A stretch of 53,215 bases of DNA, from the IMG/VR virus record IMGVR_UViG_3300042924_001821, positions 1 through 53,215 of that record. One strand, given 5' to 3'. The notes beneath the pieces are model-generated. The model was not told the origin of the DNA. It saw only the letters and a list, made by a program, of their open reading frames with translations, and ran no database searches. Within the stretch, counting starts at the first letter, position 1. Every line of letters starts with the position of its first letter. Source of the DNA: a virus. Positions 26,206 through 34,549 of this stretch are shown piece after piece. Both the position numbers and the translations under genes were made by a program.

Positions 26206-27058
26206 ATATGACCTCCCCGCCCCTATGTATCGGGCGTTGGCACACGATGGTTATATGGCTGGTCAAAGGAAAGCTGACATCTCAGTGACTACTTTGATTG
26301 GGCCACCGAAGATCAACCAACTCAAGAAACGATACTCTGACCAGATCGTAGAAGACGCATCCGATAGGGTGTGGGCATTGCTTGGTCAGTCAGTGCATAA
26401 AGTTCTTGAACTGGCAGGCGGCGAAGATGAGATGACTGAAAAGCGTCTATACAAAGAAATCAATGGATGGACGCTGACTGGTCAGACTGACCTCTATGAA
26501 GTGGAGAAAGGAATTGTCTCTGACTTCAAGGTAACTTCAGTCTTCTCATTTCTTCTCGGACAAAAATCTGAGTGGGTAGCCCAACTCAACTGCAACGCCC
26601 TACTTTGGAGAGAGTATGGGTATTCCCCAAAGAAACTCCAGATCGTCGCCATCCTCCGTGACTGGCAGGCAAGTAAGGCAGAGTTTGATAAAGAGTATCC
26701 TCAATGTGCAGTTCACATTGTTGACATACCACTTTGGAATAACGAAGAATGTTTGCGCTACGCTACGGAGAGGATTAAACTTCACCAAGCGGCGGCAGCA
26801 ATGCCAGACGATACCATCCCTGCCTGTGATCCAAAGGAACGCTGGGCTAAACCAGATACCTTTGCCATCAAGAAGGACGGGAACAAACGAGCAGCAAAAG
26901 TGTGCGAGACATTGGAGGAAGCTGAAAGACTGCTACCTACCTATGGCGCGAAACACTCAATCGAAAAACGAAGCGGAGGGGATATGCGCTGCGAGCGTTA
27001 CTGCTCAGTAGCACCCTTCTGCCACTACTACAAAACAACCTATAAATCAAATGAGTAA
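26189..27058 (+). CDS. PD-(D/E)XK nuclease, Cas4/RecB-like (289 aa)
   Basis: Motifs in order: GQSVH (66-70), GQTDLYEVEKGIVSDFKVTS with catalytic-type D101 and D112-F-K114, and QLNCNALLW (132-140). Near the C-terminus RCERYCSVAPFCHYY gives three spaced Cys residues, suggesting an iron-sulphur or zinc site as in Cas4/AddB-type nucleases. Lengths and spacing fit phage exonucleases that act in recombination with the single-strand binding protein encoded next. The start at 26189 keeps the conserved N-terminus NRYDLPAPMYRAL. It overlaps the downstream gene by 8 nt. Confidence 0.75.
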   Translation: MTITNRYDLPAPMYRALAHDGYMAGQRKADISVTTLIGPPKINQLKKRYSDQIVEDASDRVWALLGQSVHKVLELAGGEDEMTEKRLYKEINGWTLTGQTDLYEVEKGIVSDFKVTSVFSFLLGQKSEWVAQLNCNALLWREYGYSPKKLQIVAILRDWQASKAEFDKEYPQCAVHIVDIPLWNNEECLRYATERIKLHQAAAAMPDDTIPACDPKERWAKPDTFAIKKDGNKRAAKVCETLEEAERLLPTYGAKHSIEKRSGGDMRCERYCSVAPFCHYYKTTYKSNE

Positions 27059-27875
27059 CCAATTAGAAGGAATCGAACAGAAAGACATCATTAAACGAGT
27101 GACTGGTAAGGTCACTAAATTGTGGGAAGCCAAGACATTCAATGGCCCGAAGGGTGAGTTTGTCATCCAAGGTGGAGAGATTGAGATCGACGGACAAACC
27201 TACGGCCTCAAGTTCTTCAACAATACACAGGAACAATCTATCAAAGGTAATGTAGTCACATTGTCCTCAGTCCGTGGCAAGCATGGTCTGACTGGCGTAT
27301 CGCTGGAGCATGAGTCCTACGATGGTAAGAATGGTAGGGTAGATCGTGACATCATCAAGGTAACAGCCACTGGTAAGGTTGAGTTCGACTTGCCAAGCGA
27401 AGAGCCTGCCCGTGTCACCTCAACACCCAAGACTATCGTAACCGATAATCCAGAGAAGGCATTGGATGAGATTGTTGAGATGCACCAATACATCGACTCC
27501 TTGGTTCGCATGGCTTATCTCGGCAAGATCACAGACGAAGAAACCCTTCGCTCGTATGTCTCATCGGTCTTCATCGAAGCTAACCGCAAAGGTATCCACT
27601 ACTCATCGAAGGCCGAAGCACCAAAGAAGGAAGAACCGAAGGAAGAACTTAATCCCGATGACTGGGGTTCAGCAATCGTTCCAGAAGGACATCCTAAGTT
27701 CAAAGAACTTGGTGGCAAGAAGCTGGCAGAGATCGGCAAGCCTGCCCTTACTAAACTCTACGAGTATTTCTTGGAGAAAGGATTCACAACTCCATTCGCT
27801 AAGTGCGTAGAGAAAGCAGCGGAAGACCTCAGCCTCGATGCTCCAGTAGAAGAAGCAGACGAAATCCCTTGGTAA
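27051..27875 (+). CDS. Putative single-stranded-DNA-binding protein (274 aa)
   Basis: The N-terminal 110 residues are beta-rich (VTGKVTKLWEAKTFNGPKG, GEIEIDGQTYGLKFFN, GNVVTLSSVRGKHGL) and fit an OB fold. The middle is charged. The C-terminal tail, APVEEADEIPW, resembles the acidic tip ending in IPF by which SSB proteins recruit partners. It follows a RecB-like nuclease with overlapping ends, a common phage recombination pair. A palindrome copy lies at 27433-27448. Confidence 0.6.
   Translation: MSNQLEGIEQKDIIKRVTGKVTKLWEAKTFNGPKGEFVIQGGEIEIDGQTYGLKFFNNTQEQSIKGNVVTLSSVRGKHGLTGVSLEHESYDGKNGRVDRDIIKVTATGKVEFDLPSEEPARVTSTPKTIVTDNPEKALDEIVEMHQYIDSLVRMAYLGKITDEETLRSYVSSVFIEANRKGIHYSSKAEAPKKEEPKEELNPDDWGSAIVPEGHPKFKELGGKKLAEIGKPALTKLYEYFLEKGFTTPFAKCVEKAAEDLSLDAPVEEADEIPW
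27433..27448 (+). promoter_or_regulatory. Dispersed palindrome, intragenic, one mismatch (centre TAAC)
   Basis: CTATCGTAACCGATAA. Encodes IVTDN in the SSB-like gene. Confidence 0.5.
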
Positions 27876-27917
27876 TCCTGTTCTCCCCAGAACACCTAAC
27901 CTAAACCTAAACACAAC
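27876..27917 (+). promoter_or_regulatory. A/C-rich leader of the ParB-like gene
   Basis: 42-nt gap with almost no G after the first 20 nt, containing repeated CCTAAA units and ending ACACAAC directly before ATG. The same style of leader precedes leftward genes at 36321, 35416, 35130 and 33592. No Shine-Dalgarno. Confidence 0.45.
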
Positions 27918-28895
27918 ATGAAAAAGAAAGAATTAGAATTGTTCAGTCCAACTCAAGAGGGCGTTATTGTTCCTCTTAATAAGTATCTCAAGCAAATGGT
28001 AGAGTTTGCTAAATCAGAATGGCCGGGAGTAGCGATTACAGACTCCAAGGTAAAGGAAGTCTGGAAACTTGTAGCTTCCAACAGCTACATTGATGACGAC
28101 CAACCAAATGAGGTTGCCGAAATGTTTGAGAAGATGTCCGCTGACTTGGATATGGCCGAGGAAATGGAAGAGGAACGCCTTGCCATGCCAGCAGTAGCAG
28201 AAGAAGTTGAGGTCGAACTTACCGAAGATGAACCAGTCAATGAATCCCTCGCTCTTGTGGAGAGTGTGAAGGATGGATTGGAACTCAGTTCATTCACACA
28301 GAAGTTCGACATCGGATCGGGAATGACGCAGTGCGTTCCCAAAGGTAAGGTAGAGATGAAAGACTGGGTGGCGGCATTCGCCTTCGGTCTGACTCTGGAG
28401 TCCGGCGCACAATGGATCATCGGTGATTCGGTTGTAGCTTTGGAGAACGCAGGGCATGAGGATGTAGTGAACCAACTCTGTTCTAACTTTAAAAAGAGCT
28501 ATCCAACTGTGTCTGGTTACGCCCGTGCTTGCCGCGCATTCCCCGCTGATAAGCGTGATCCTGCCCTTCCATTCACAGTTTATCGAGAGATTGGCAACGC
28601 TAACTTCGGAGACAACAGCAGTAAGAAACAGCAAGAACTTCTTGAAGCAGCGAAGACGGAGAAGCTATCCTCAACTGAAGTCCGCAACCGAGTGCGGCAT
28701 GAGCAGGGTAAAGAAGTAGATAAACCATCCGGTCATCGCTTCCTTCTCCTCAATGTCGGTAACTTCAGCAACTCAGAAGTTCTCCGCTCAATGCCCGAAG
28801 AAGTGCAAGAACATCAACTGCTGATCGACCTTGGCGACAAGTCATGGTTTGATCCAGCGGAAGGTGAATGGATGAAATTCTTGAAAGAGGCTTGA
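27918..28895 (+). CDS. ParB/KorB-like DNA-binding protein candidate (325 aa)
   Basis: The N-terminal 130 residues are helical and acidic. Residues about 160-285 (GAQWIIGDSVVALENAG ... SYPTVSGYARACRAFPADKRDPALPFTVYREI ... ELLEAAKTEKLSSTEVRNRVR) match the plan of a helical DNA-binding region found in ParB-like and plasmid replication/partition proteins: a short helix, TVSGYARACRAFP, LPFTVYREI, then LSSTEVR. No nuclease motif seen. It may act in regulation, partition or replication; all are inferred. Confidence 0.45.
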   Translation: MKKKELELFSPTQEGVIVPLNKYLKQMVEFAKSEWPGVAITDSKVKEVWKLVASNSYIDDDQPNEVAEMFEKMSADLDMAEEMEEERLAMPAVAEEVEVELTEDEPVNESLALVESVKDGLELSSFTQKFDIGSGMTQCVPKGKVEMKDWVAAFAFGLTLESGAQWIIGDSVVALENAGHEDVVNQLCSNFKKSYPTVSGYARACRAFPADKRDPALPFTVYREIGNANFGDNSSKKQQELLEAAKTEKLSSTEVRNRVRHEQGKEVDKPSGHRFLLLNVGNFSNSEVLRSMPEEVQEHQLLIDLGDKSWFDPAEGEWMKFLKEA

Positions 28896-28896
28896 T

Positions 28897-29370
28897 ATGA
28901 GTGAGTGGGAAACATTTTGCGATACCTGCTACTACGATCTGTGGCGGTTGCGCCGGAAGGATGAGCGGGGGTTTAATGATGGGTATCACCTCCAGAATGA
29001 GAAAGAAGCGAAGGCTTTGGTCGAACTATTGAACCGACTTGAGCGTGAGCGAGATTTCTCAAGAAAAAACCACGCGCTTGCAGTTGAATCAATCTTTGCA
29101 TGGAAAGAACGAGCGAAGAAAGCGGAACGCGAGCGCGACGAAGCGAGGGCAGACGCTCATAATTACAAAGAGGGGTATCATATTTACAGCCTTCAAGCTG
29201 ATTTTATAGAGCGCAAGCTAAACGAAACGAAAAAACAAATAAAAGAGCTAATATCTATTGCAAAACGAGCTATTTCATTAGCTGAAATAGATGTTGATAA
29301 CGACAAGTTTGGAATCGTATCTGAACTTAGGTATGAATTAAGAGAAATCATGCAGGAGGAAGCGAAATGA
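28897..29370 (+). CDS. Coiled-coil protein (157 aa)
   Basis: Starts MSEWETFCDTCYYDLWRLRRKD and continues as a long charged helix with LERERD, AERERDEARADA and IERKLNETKKQIKEL heptads. It shares the ERERDEAR style with genes at 29558, 42061 and 42482. Function unknown. The stop overlaps the next start (ATGA). Confidence 0.55.
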   Translation: MSEWETFCDTCYYDLWRLRRKDERGFNDGYHLQNEKEAKALVELLNRLERERDFSRKNHALAVESIFAWKERAKKAERERDEARADAHNYKEGYHIYSLQADFIERKLNETKKQIKELISIAKRAISLAEIDVDNDKFGIVSELRYELREIMQEEAK

Positions 29371-29489
29371 ATAAAACAGCAGTAGCATTAGCATTTATTT
29401 GCGGTTTTTATGTGGGGTTACTTCTTACTGCACAGTTAATGTTAGTGTTTTTTGTTAATCCAATTCAGGAAGACGCTATTAGACTGTGA
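29367..29489 (+). CDS. Single-span membrane micro-protein (40 aa)
   Basis: Encodes MNKTAVALAFICGFYVGLLLTAQLMLVFFVNPIQEDAIRL; residues 5-31 are hydrophobic. It is coupled by ATGA to the gene upstream. Probably inner-membrane; role unknown. Confidence 0.5.
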   Translation: MNKTAVALAFICGFYVGLLLTAQLMLVFFVNPIQEDAIRL

Positions 29490-29498
29490 TATGCAGAA

Positions 29499-29561
29499 AT
29501 GAAACTACAAACACCATACGATACTAAATCAGTATTTACTTGGAAGGAAAACGCAAAATGA
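29499..29561 (+). CDS. Possible 20-residue ORF
   Basis: Encodes MKLQTPYDTKSVFTWKENAK and overlaps the next start as ATGA. It fills the only gap in a tightly coupled run, but its length gives little statistical support. Confidence 0.3.
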   Translation: MKLQTPYDTKSVFTWKENAK

Positions 29562-29755
29562 ATTACCAGCCTACACCAGAGACGGATGCAGTATTGGATC
29601 GCTTTTTGGGATCGAGAAAATGGCAGGAGCTTACAGATTTAAGCTGCAAGCTGGAGCGCGAACGCAACGAGGCGAGAGCGCAAAACGCCAAACTCCTAAA
29701 CAAACTTGATAAACTTTATCGTGACGCAGAAATCGAACGATTCAAGAGGAGGTAA
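29558..29755 (+). CDS. PETD-type coiled-coil protein (65 aa)
   Basis: The start at 29558 (MNYQPTPETDAVLDRF) is preferred over a TTG at 29540. The N-terminal TPETDA plus KLERERNEARAQNAKLLNKLDKL heptads place it with 42061 and 42482 in one small paralogous family on both strands. Function unknown. Confidence 0.55.
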   Translation: MNYQPTPETDAVLDRFLGSRKWQELTDLSCKLERERNEARAQNAKLLNKLDKLYRDAEIERFKRR

Positions 29756-29756
29756 A

Positions 29757-30026
29757 ATGAGTGATAATAGAACAATGATTCAAAAAATCTTAGTGAAGCT
29801 ATGCGTGTTCTCATCTAAGCAACTCATAGGCATTGCTAACAAAGCGTTGAATGATAGGCAGGAAATATTTGAAAGATTAGAAAAAGAGAAAGCAAGATTT
29901 CAAGCTATCAACTCACGCTTGCTGGTAAGGCTGGCGATGACAGAGAGAGCGCGAAACGAAGCTCAAGCAGAAGTGCAAAGATTAACTAACTTAGAAATAG
30001 CAAGACAACAAAACAAAGAACAATAA
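29757..30026 (+). CDS. Helical protein with a good Shine-Dalgarno (89 aa)
   Basis: The start at 29757 is fixed by AGGAGG at 29747-29752, one of the few clear ribosome-binding sites in the window. Encodes MSDNRTMIQKILVKLCVFSSKQLIGIANKAL followed by a charged coil (RARNEAQAEVQRLTNLEIARQQ). Related in style to the PETD group. Function unknown. Confidence 0.55.
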   Translation: MSDNRTMIQKILVKLCVFSSKQLIGIANKALNDRQEIFERLEKEKARFQAINSRLLVRLAMTERARNEAQAEVQRLTNLEIARQQNKEQ

Positions 30027-30029
30027 TTT

Positions 30030-30311
30030 ATGTCAGAACCAACACAACAAAACGAAACATCCAAAACAATTCTTGAGGCTTTTAGCTTCATCAAATGTGA
30101 GGATGAGAAACTAAACGAACGAGTCCACGCTATGGCGAGTCTCTTACATACAGCAGCGATGATGGTAGTCCGATCTGAATCCCGCAAGGGTGAAGGGTTT
30201 GAAGCTATCCGCTACTTGGAAACGGCATTCCTTTACTATAAGGAGTCCCAATTCCGCAAGCGATTCGATAAGGAAGAGGAGAAAGAAGAGCCTTCTCGCA
30301 TCGTAACCTAA
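30030..30311 (+). CDS. Small helical protein, last gene of the rightward operon (93 aa)
   Basis: Encodes MSEPTQQNETSKTILEAFSFIKCEDEKLNERVHAMASLLHTAAMMV... with an acidic EEEKEEPSR tail. TAA-TTT-ATG junction upstream and bidirectional terminator downstream. The pattern of helices around EAIRYLETAFLYYKES recalls small phage helper proteins, but no function is assigned. Confidence 0.5.
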   Translation: MSEPTQQNETSKTILEAFSFIKCEDEKLNERVHAMASLLHTAAMMVVRSESRKGEGFEAIRYLETAFLYYKESQFRKRFDKEEEKEEPSRIVT

Positions 30312-30328
30312 CCATCAAGACAACAAAA

Positions 30329-30370
30329 AAGCCCACCTTGGATTTCTCCTTGGTGGGCTTCTTGCTTTTT
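30329..30370. terminator. Bidirectional rho-independent terminator
   Basis: Stem AAGCCCACC (30329-30337) with GGTGGGCTT (30352-30360), continued by GGA/TCC after a 2x2 internal loop. A-rich on the left (six A) and T-rich on the right (cttgcttttt), so it can end both the rightward operon and the leftward helicase operon. Confidence 0.85.
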
Positions 30371-30374
30371 AGAA

Positions 30375-31997
30375 TCAGATTAACTCTTCTTCTTTTGGAG
30401 CTAATGTAATAGTTGGATCGACCTCGCCATCTGCGAGGACATCAAGCCGCTTGAGTTTAGTGTCCAATTTCTCACAGATAGATTCCTCGATAGGAACACC
30501 AGCCGCGTATATGAGATACTGGATTGAACGGGATTTTCCACCTGCTCTATGCACTCGACCCAATACCTGCTTGGTGTCGAAAATTGAAGGGCAAGGCATA
30601 ATTAGCGCAACTCGTGGATGGTTGCCGTTTAGATCGTGGAGGTTTAATCCTTCACGGCAGGCTTGGATTTGTCCGATAATGACTCGGCTCTTATCATTCT
30701 GGAACGAATCAATTTTGCCCCGGCGTTCAATCTCGTTCTGTCCTCCGAAGATAGCGCAATCAGTCTTCAGTTCTTCCATGAGCCATGCGCGGGTTTCGCT
30801 GTAATTGACTGCAATGAACACCGAATTGCCTTCTTCGATTAAATCACGCGCCATTGCCGCCACCGCTGGAGCTTTGAGGGCTTCGATCCTCTGCCTTGCA
30901 CGGGTCTGTTCTGCCAGCACATTTGCCGAAAAATTTTCTTGCATCCTCAACTCTTCGATGCGGTTACATAAATCTTCGTATTCACCAGCAATCTTTCGAG
31001 CATTGTCCATGTCGAAGGCTTTAGCTTTGATTAACGTTTCAGGGAACGCATCACCAAGGTCTGAATGCCTCAGACGATTACCTTTTTCGGGATAAATTCG
31101 GCTATGCAACTTCTTTAGGACTGAATAACCTCCGGTGAACTGCATTCCAAAGCGGGTCTTCCTGCATCCGTTCTGACTGAGGAAACGGAAATAATCTTTC
31201 CCGCCTTGGTGAAGACCGAGGAACTGACCAATCGCCCATAACTTTGTTGGATCATCGGCAATGGTAGCAGACAGAGCAATGGCAGGGATATTCTGAACTA
31301 CTGAATCCCGAACGAGGAAAGCGTTCTGGGTAGCTTCACCTTTACCGCGATGAACCTCATCGAATACCAGAAGGACATCTTCGGGCAGCATGAAGCGGAA
31401 TGTCTTTTTGTTCTCGTCTGTCCAGCGTCCGAGTTGAGACTTACCAGTTTTCGCCCACTCCCAGCCACAAATCTCAAAGACCTCAACGCCCATCATCTTC
31501 GCGGCACGATGCCAGTCAGTAGTGATAGGCTTCGGACAGACTACCGCAATGCGTTTGCCTAACTCCCGTGCAATACCCAAGGCGCAGAAGGTTTTACCAA
31601 CGCCTGTGGAGTGACCCAAAAGAACGCGATTGTATTTGTTCATGGAGGCAACGCCCATCTGGACGGAGGTTTGCTGATACTCAAACAAGCCTTCGGGGTG
31701 GAGAAGCGGAATCAGATTAAGTTCTGGCTCTACCTCAGTCTGAGTATCGGTTACGATAATCTGCTTAAACTTGAGTTGATCGTCTGACCAATGGGTTAGT
31801 TGCCATTCTTCGCGGAACTTGCCAAGCTGGATACCAGCATCGGACATTTGCTTTTTAAATAGTTCCTTGTCCTCACCATAGACTTTCCAGAAAGCCTGAG
31901 TGATAGGGGCTTTCTTGAGGAGTCGAACGCCTCGCTTTGTGTTTAGTTGAATGGGATGCGACCACTCAACTGTTGCCATCAAATCATTTATGTTCAT
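30375..31997 (-). CDS. SF2 (DEVH) helicase (540 aa)
   Basis: Walker A GHSTGVGKT (128-136), DEVH (213-216), motif III SAT (243-245), late motif with IIGQIQACREGLNL (about 449-462) and motif VI QVLGRVHRAGGKS (about 486-498). These make a complete superfamily 2 ATPase of Snf2/DEAD type with two RecA-like lobes. Roles known for phage SF2 enzymes include replication, recombination and counter-defence; which applies is not visible. Last gene of a leftward chain, starting by ATGA overlap with the gene at 31994, ending just before the shared terminator. Contains a palindrome copy at 31744. Confidence 0.85.
   Translation of the reverse strand: MNINDLMATVEWSHPIQLNTKRGVRLLKKAPITQAFWKVYGEDKELFKKQMSDAGIQLGKFREEWQLTHWSDDQLKFKQIIVTDTQTEVEPELNLIPLLHPEGLFEYQQTSVQMGVASMNKYNRVLLGHSTGVGKTFCALGIARELGKRIAVVCPKPITTDWHRAAKMMGVEVFEICGWEWAKTGKSQLGRWTDENKKTFRFMLPEDVLLVFDEVHRGKGEATQNAFLVRDSVVQNIPAIALSATIADDPTKLWAIGQFLGLHQGGKDYFRFLSQNGCRKTRFGMQFTGGYSVLKKLHSRIYPEKGNRLRHSDLGDAFPETLIKAKAFDMDNARKIAGEYEDLCNRIEELRMQENFSANVLAEQTRARQRIEALKAPAVAAMARDLIEEGNSVFIAVNYSETRAWLMEELKTDCAIFGGQNEIERRGKIDSFQNDKSRVIIGQIQACREGLNLHDLNGNHPRVALIMPCPSIFDTKQVLGRVHRAGGKSRSIQYLIYAAGVPIEESICEKLDTKLKRLDVLADGEVDPTITLAPKEEELI
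31744..31759 (-). promoter_or_regulatory. Dispersed palindrome, intragenic, one mismatch (centre TAAC on - strand)
   Basis: On the coding strand TTATCGTAACCGATAC, encoding IVTDT in the helicase gene. The KAAM centre follows the direction of transcription. Confidence 0.5.
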
Positions 31998-32572
31998 TTT
32001 TCGATTTCAGCAATGAGTTGAGCGAGTTGTCCTGCTGTCAATTCACAGGGACGGCGAATGATAACCTTCTTGCCCCTTACTTGGTAGAGAGCAGAAGGCG
32101 ATTGAAGAACATCTTTAATTTCAGCAATGCTACGCTTGTCTTCAAGGTAAGCTCTTTGTGCGCCAATAGACCGGACTTGATCTCCGTCAAAGGCTTGCTT
32201 GCATTGGGCGGTTGTCATGTTCTCAGGCTTAACCATGAGAGTTGAGGACTCCTTACCTTGCATGACAAGTAACTCAACAGCACCCTCAACGATTCGCTTT
32301 TGCTCGGAGTAAGGCAGGCGAATCAAATGACGAGCAGCGGGGTAGTCTGCTACCAACAAGCGAGGGAATAATTGCTTCCTCCCTAACTGTTCAAAGCGGG
32401 TTACAATGTCCTCAGTCAGAAACTCCGAGGCTTCTGCAATTTCTTGAATCGTCATATTCTGGTTGTCCAAAAGGTTGACGATGATTTCTCCTGCTTTTGA
32501 CCAGCACTCAATGCCTTGGGCAACGAGGCTGACGAATTCATTTACTTGGTTGTTTTGTATTTCGGTATTCAT
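31994..32572 (-). CDS. Helical DNA-binding-type protein (192 aa)
   Basis: The N-terminal region (LVAQGIECWSKAGEIIVNLLDNQNMTIQEIAEASEFLTEDIVTRFEQLGR) has a helix-turn-helix-like TIQEIAEASEFLTEDIV. The central LIRLPYSEQKRIVEGAVELLVMQ is typical of the helical core of ParB-like or phage regulatory proteins. It is coupled to the helicase gene by ATGA. A role in loading or regulation is conjecture. Confidence 0.45.
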   Translation of the reverse strand: MNTEIQNNQVNEFVSLVAQGIECWSKAGEIIVNLLDNQNMTIQEIAEASEFLTEDIVTRFEQLGRKQLFPRLLVADYPAARHLIRLPYSEQKRIVEGAVELLVMQGKESSTLMVKPENMTTAQCKQAFDGDQVRSIGAQRAYLEDKRSIAEIKDVLQSPSALYQVRGKKVIIRRPCELTAGQLAQLIAEIEK

Positions 32573-32577
32573 TTTAT

Positions 32578-33258
32578 TTATTTGGTTTTGGTTTTATTCA
32601 GATGCGCCATTGCACCTAAAGTTTTGAAGAAAAGAATCGTTGATTCTTTAATTGGTTTAAGTTTTTTCAGTTTTCTTGCAGCGGATTTTACGATTGATAA
32701 TTTTGATATAAAATTATCTGAATCCATAAATTCGCGGTGATTTCGAATCCCATAAATTTCTGCAATTTCTCCAGAAACGAACGAGGTTTTTGATTTTACT
32801 CTCATTAAATCCCAAAATGGAGCATCGCCTGCGATATGAAAACCTTTCCCATTTACGCTTCTTTTAGGGATGCGACGAAAAAGCCAAGGGCGTTTAGAGT
32901 ATTTGATTTCTTTATTATCTTCATATTGCCATACTAATCCAGTGGAAGGACAAATATATGGAGGATTGCATACAACGCATTCGGTTATCTCTCCGAGTGG
33001 TTGATTGTAGAAGGAAAATGGCTCCTCAAAATCTGAAGGCTCAATTTCCTTATCAAATGCAGCGTAAAGTTTTCGGTAAATTTTTTTATCAGGTGAATTG
33101 ATATAATTCACAGCTTGAATTGCCCGAAATGATGGGTATGGAGCATCGCCCCAATGCGAGGTTGATCGTTGAGAGGCTACTTTCTCTTCATCTTTGAATA
33201 TCACTCTATCATAATGAATATAGGTTTTGGCAAACCTTGGGTATAAAACCAACTTCAT
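32578..33258 (-). CDS. Protein of unknown function (226 aa)
   Basis: Encodes MKLVLYPRFAKTYIHYDRVIFKDEEKV... Aromatic- and Lys-rich, with the segment CVVCNPPYICPSTGLVWQYED (about 94-114). Although NPPY recalls amino-methyltransferases, the Cys residues on both sides and the absence of an SAM-binding glycine loop argue against it. AT-rich; overlaps the upstream gene by 4 nt. Confidence 0.5.
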   Translation of the reverse strand: MKLVLYPRFAKTYIHYDRVIFKDEEKVASQRSTSHWGDAPYPSFRAIQAVNYINSPDKKIYRKLYAAFDKEIEPSDFEEPFSFYNQPLGEITECVVCNPPYICPSTGLVWQYEDNKEIKYSKRPWLFRRIPKRSVNGKGFHIAGDAPFWDLMRVKSKTSFVSGEIAEIYGIRNHREFMDSDNFISKLSIVKSAARKLKKLKPIKESTILFFKTLGAMAHLNKTKTK

Positions 33259-33443
33259 CGTGTCCTCCTTGCGTTATCTAAAGCGCGGCGGCACTGCATC
33301 ATCAAGAGCGTGTCGCCATCTCCATAAGCATCCAGAACGGCTTCCAAGGCTTCCATCATCTCCCGCTTCACCGACTCCCCACTAAGTGGAGAGTCTTTGA
33401 ATCTGAAGAGGGGTTTCTGTTTGTGCATGGTAAATGTTCTCAT
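33255..33443 (-). CDS. Small protein (62 aa)
   Basis: Encodes MRTFTMHKQKPLFRFKDSPLSGESVKREMMEALEAVLDAYGDGDTLLMMQCRRALDNARRTR. Overlaps both neighbours as ATGA, supporting the reading frame. A start at residue 6 is also possible. The helical C-terminal half looks real; no family assigned. Confidence 0.5.
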   Translation of the reverse strand: MRTFTMHKQKPLFRFKDSPLSGESVKREMMEALEAVLDAYGDGDTLLMMQCRRALDNARRTR

Positions 33444-33592
33444 TTTTTGAATGGGATGGATTTGATGTTTTTGTTAGGATATACAGTTGACCGAAACTTA
33501 GGCATCTCGGCGGATTTCTCTGCTTTCTGCCAAAGGCGAATGTAAACCTCCGGTGGAAGGCAAGTTGACTCTGTTTTTTCTGTGTAACTCAT
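33440..33592 (-). CDS. Small protein at the head of the leftward helicase chain (50 aa)
   Basis: Encodes MSYTEKTESTCLPPEVYIRLWQKAEKSAEMPKFRSTVYPNKNIKSIPFKK. It ends in an ATGA overlap with the next gene. Preceded by a G-free, A/C-rich leader that starts with CCCTCCACAAC. Function unknown. Confidence 0.5.
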   Translation of the reverse strand: MSYTEKTESTCLPPEVYIRLWQKAEKSAEMPKFRSTVYPNKNIKSIPFKK

Positions 33593-33645
33593 GTTATGTT
33601 ATTGGTTTATGTTTGGTTTATGTTGTTGTGTTGTGGAGGGAAAAC
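33593..33645 (-). promoter_or_regulatory. A/C-rich, almost G-free leader
   Basis: On the - strand it reads TTTTCCCTCCACAAC then repeats of A, C and T with essentially no G up to the ATG at 33592. It contains one copy of the 9-mer (TGTGGAGGG on + at 33632-33640). Confidence 0.4.
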
Positions 33646-33647
33646 TA

Positions 33648-33676
33648 TTGACAAGCGGAAAGGCATGGAATAAGTA
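33648..33676 (+). promoter_or_regulatory. Possible promoter of the terS candidate
   Basis: TTGACA at 33648-33653 and, 17 bp on, TAAGTA (33671-33676), a poor -10. The gene starts at 33683, so the leader would be nearly absent. The surrounding CTTGTCAATAGTT (- strand) also occurs at 45919-45931 (+). Confidence 0.35.
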
Positions 33677-33682
33677 AACTGC

Positions 33683-34246
33683 ATGAAGCAAGAATACAAC
33701 GCCGAGACACTCGGAACGAGAAGGCGCAAATGGGATGTTGCGAAGATAGAGCAATTATACATGGCAGGCGCGGAGTTGGGTGACATTCTCAAGACTCCTG
33801 AGTTTTCCAAGTTGTCGAAGAACTATCTGAAGAACCTGATGGTGCAAGGAAAGTGGATAGCAAAGCGAATCAAACTGCGTGAAGAGGTAGCCAATACACT
33901 TGCGCCCCGCATGGAGGACATCATGCGGCAAGAGACGGAGAATCATTACAACTTCATGTTGCAACAGATTTCCGAGGAGAGAAAACAGATTGAAATAAGG
34001 AACAAATCGGGGAACATTAAAGACCAGTCCGCTCGCCTCGATGTATTGGCACAATATGAGAAAATGGCAACGAGAGCTTTGGGGTTGGACGAGAATAATC
34101 TTCACGACAGAAAGGGTTTAAACATTAACGCCATGATCAGTCTCCATGTGGAGGGGCCAAAGAAAGCAGTCGATATTGATATTGTTCCTGTGGAATGTTC
34201 CGATGCTGTGGAGGGGCAGATAGAACCCGCCGAAAAGGAACAATGA
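33683..34246 (+). CDS. terS: Putative small terminase subunit (187 aa)
   Basis: The N-terminal helix-turn-helix-like region (KWDVAKIEQLYMAGAELGDILKTPEFSKLSKNYLKNLMVQGKWIAKR, about 15-62) has the length and order of the DNA-binding head of small terminases. It is followed by a helical oligomerisation region (LAPRMEDIMRQETENHYNFMLQQISEERKQIE) and a variable tail. It is the only rightward gene inside a leftward accessory block, 12.7 kb from terL. The identification rests on motif style and on nearby repeats; a transcription factor is the alternative. Confidence 0.5.
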   Translation: MKQEYNAETLGTRRRKWDVAKIEQLYMAGAELGDILKTPEFSKLSKNYLKNLMVQGKWIAKRIKLREEVANTLAPRMEDIMRQETENHYNFMLQQISEERKQIEIRNKSGNIKDQSARLDVLAQYEKMATRALGLDENNLHDRKGLNINAMISLHVEGPKKAVDIDIVPVECSDAVEGQIEPAEKEQ

Positions 34247-34324
34247 TGTAGTGAAAAGTATGTCACAAAAATCTGTGGACAAAAGGCAGAATAGGATTGG
34301 ACTATTTCCGCCCCTTGTGGAGGG

Positions 34325-34549
34325 TTATTTATAGACTGAGCCGAGACTTTCCAGATAACGATACATGGGCGTGCCGATAGGAATCATTCTGTGAACCCCG
34401 TCGCGCCTTATCCATTCGCAATCCTGTAGCTTGCCATTAACGTCATACCACGCCGAGCAATGGCCGGAAAAGTATGGGGATGTTATCTTGTGGAGGGCGA
34501 ATCGTCCAAGAATCCCACCAGCGGGGAAGGTGACTTTTTGGATTTTCAT
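34325..34549 (-). CDS. Small protein, end of the leftward accessory chain (74 aa)
   Basis: Encodes MKIQKVTFPAGGILGRFALHKITSPYFSGHCSAWYDVNGKLQDCEWIRRDGVHRMIPIGTPMYRYLESLG.... Starts by ATGA overlap with the gene upstream. Its stop lies beside a TGTGGAGGG copy and the convergent terS candidate. Beta-rich, no family assigned. Confidence 0.5.
   Translation of the reverse strand: MKIQKVTFPAGGILGRFALHKITSPYFSGHCSAWYDVNGKLQDCEWIRRDGVHRMIPIGTPMYRYLESLGSVYK

Noticed and set aside
32578-33258. NPPY in the 226-residue protein as an adenine methyltransferase motif
   Set aside because: No SAM-binding glycine motif is present, and Cys residues flank NPPY, so this is more likely a coincidence or metal site.
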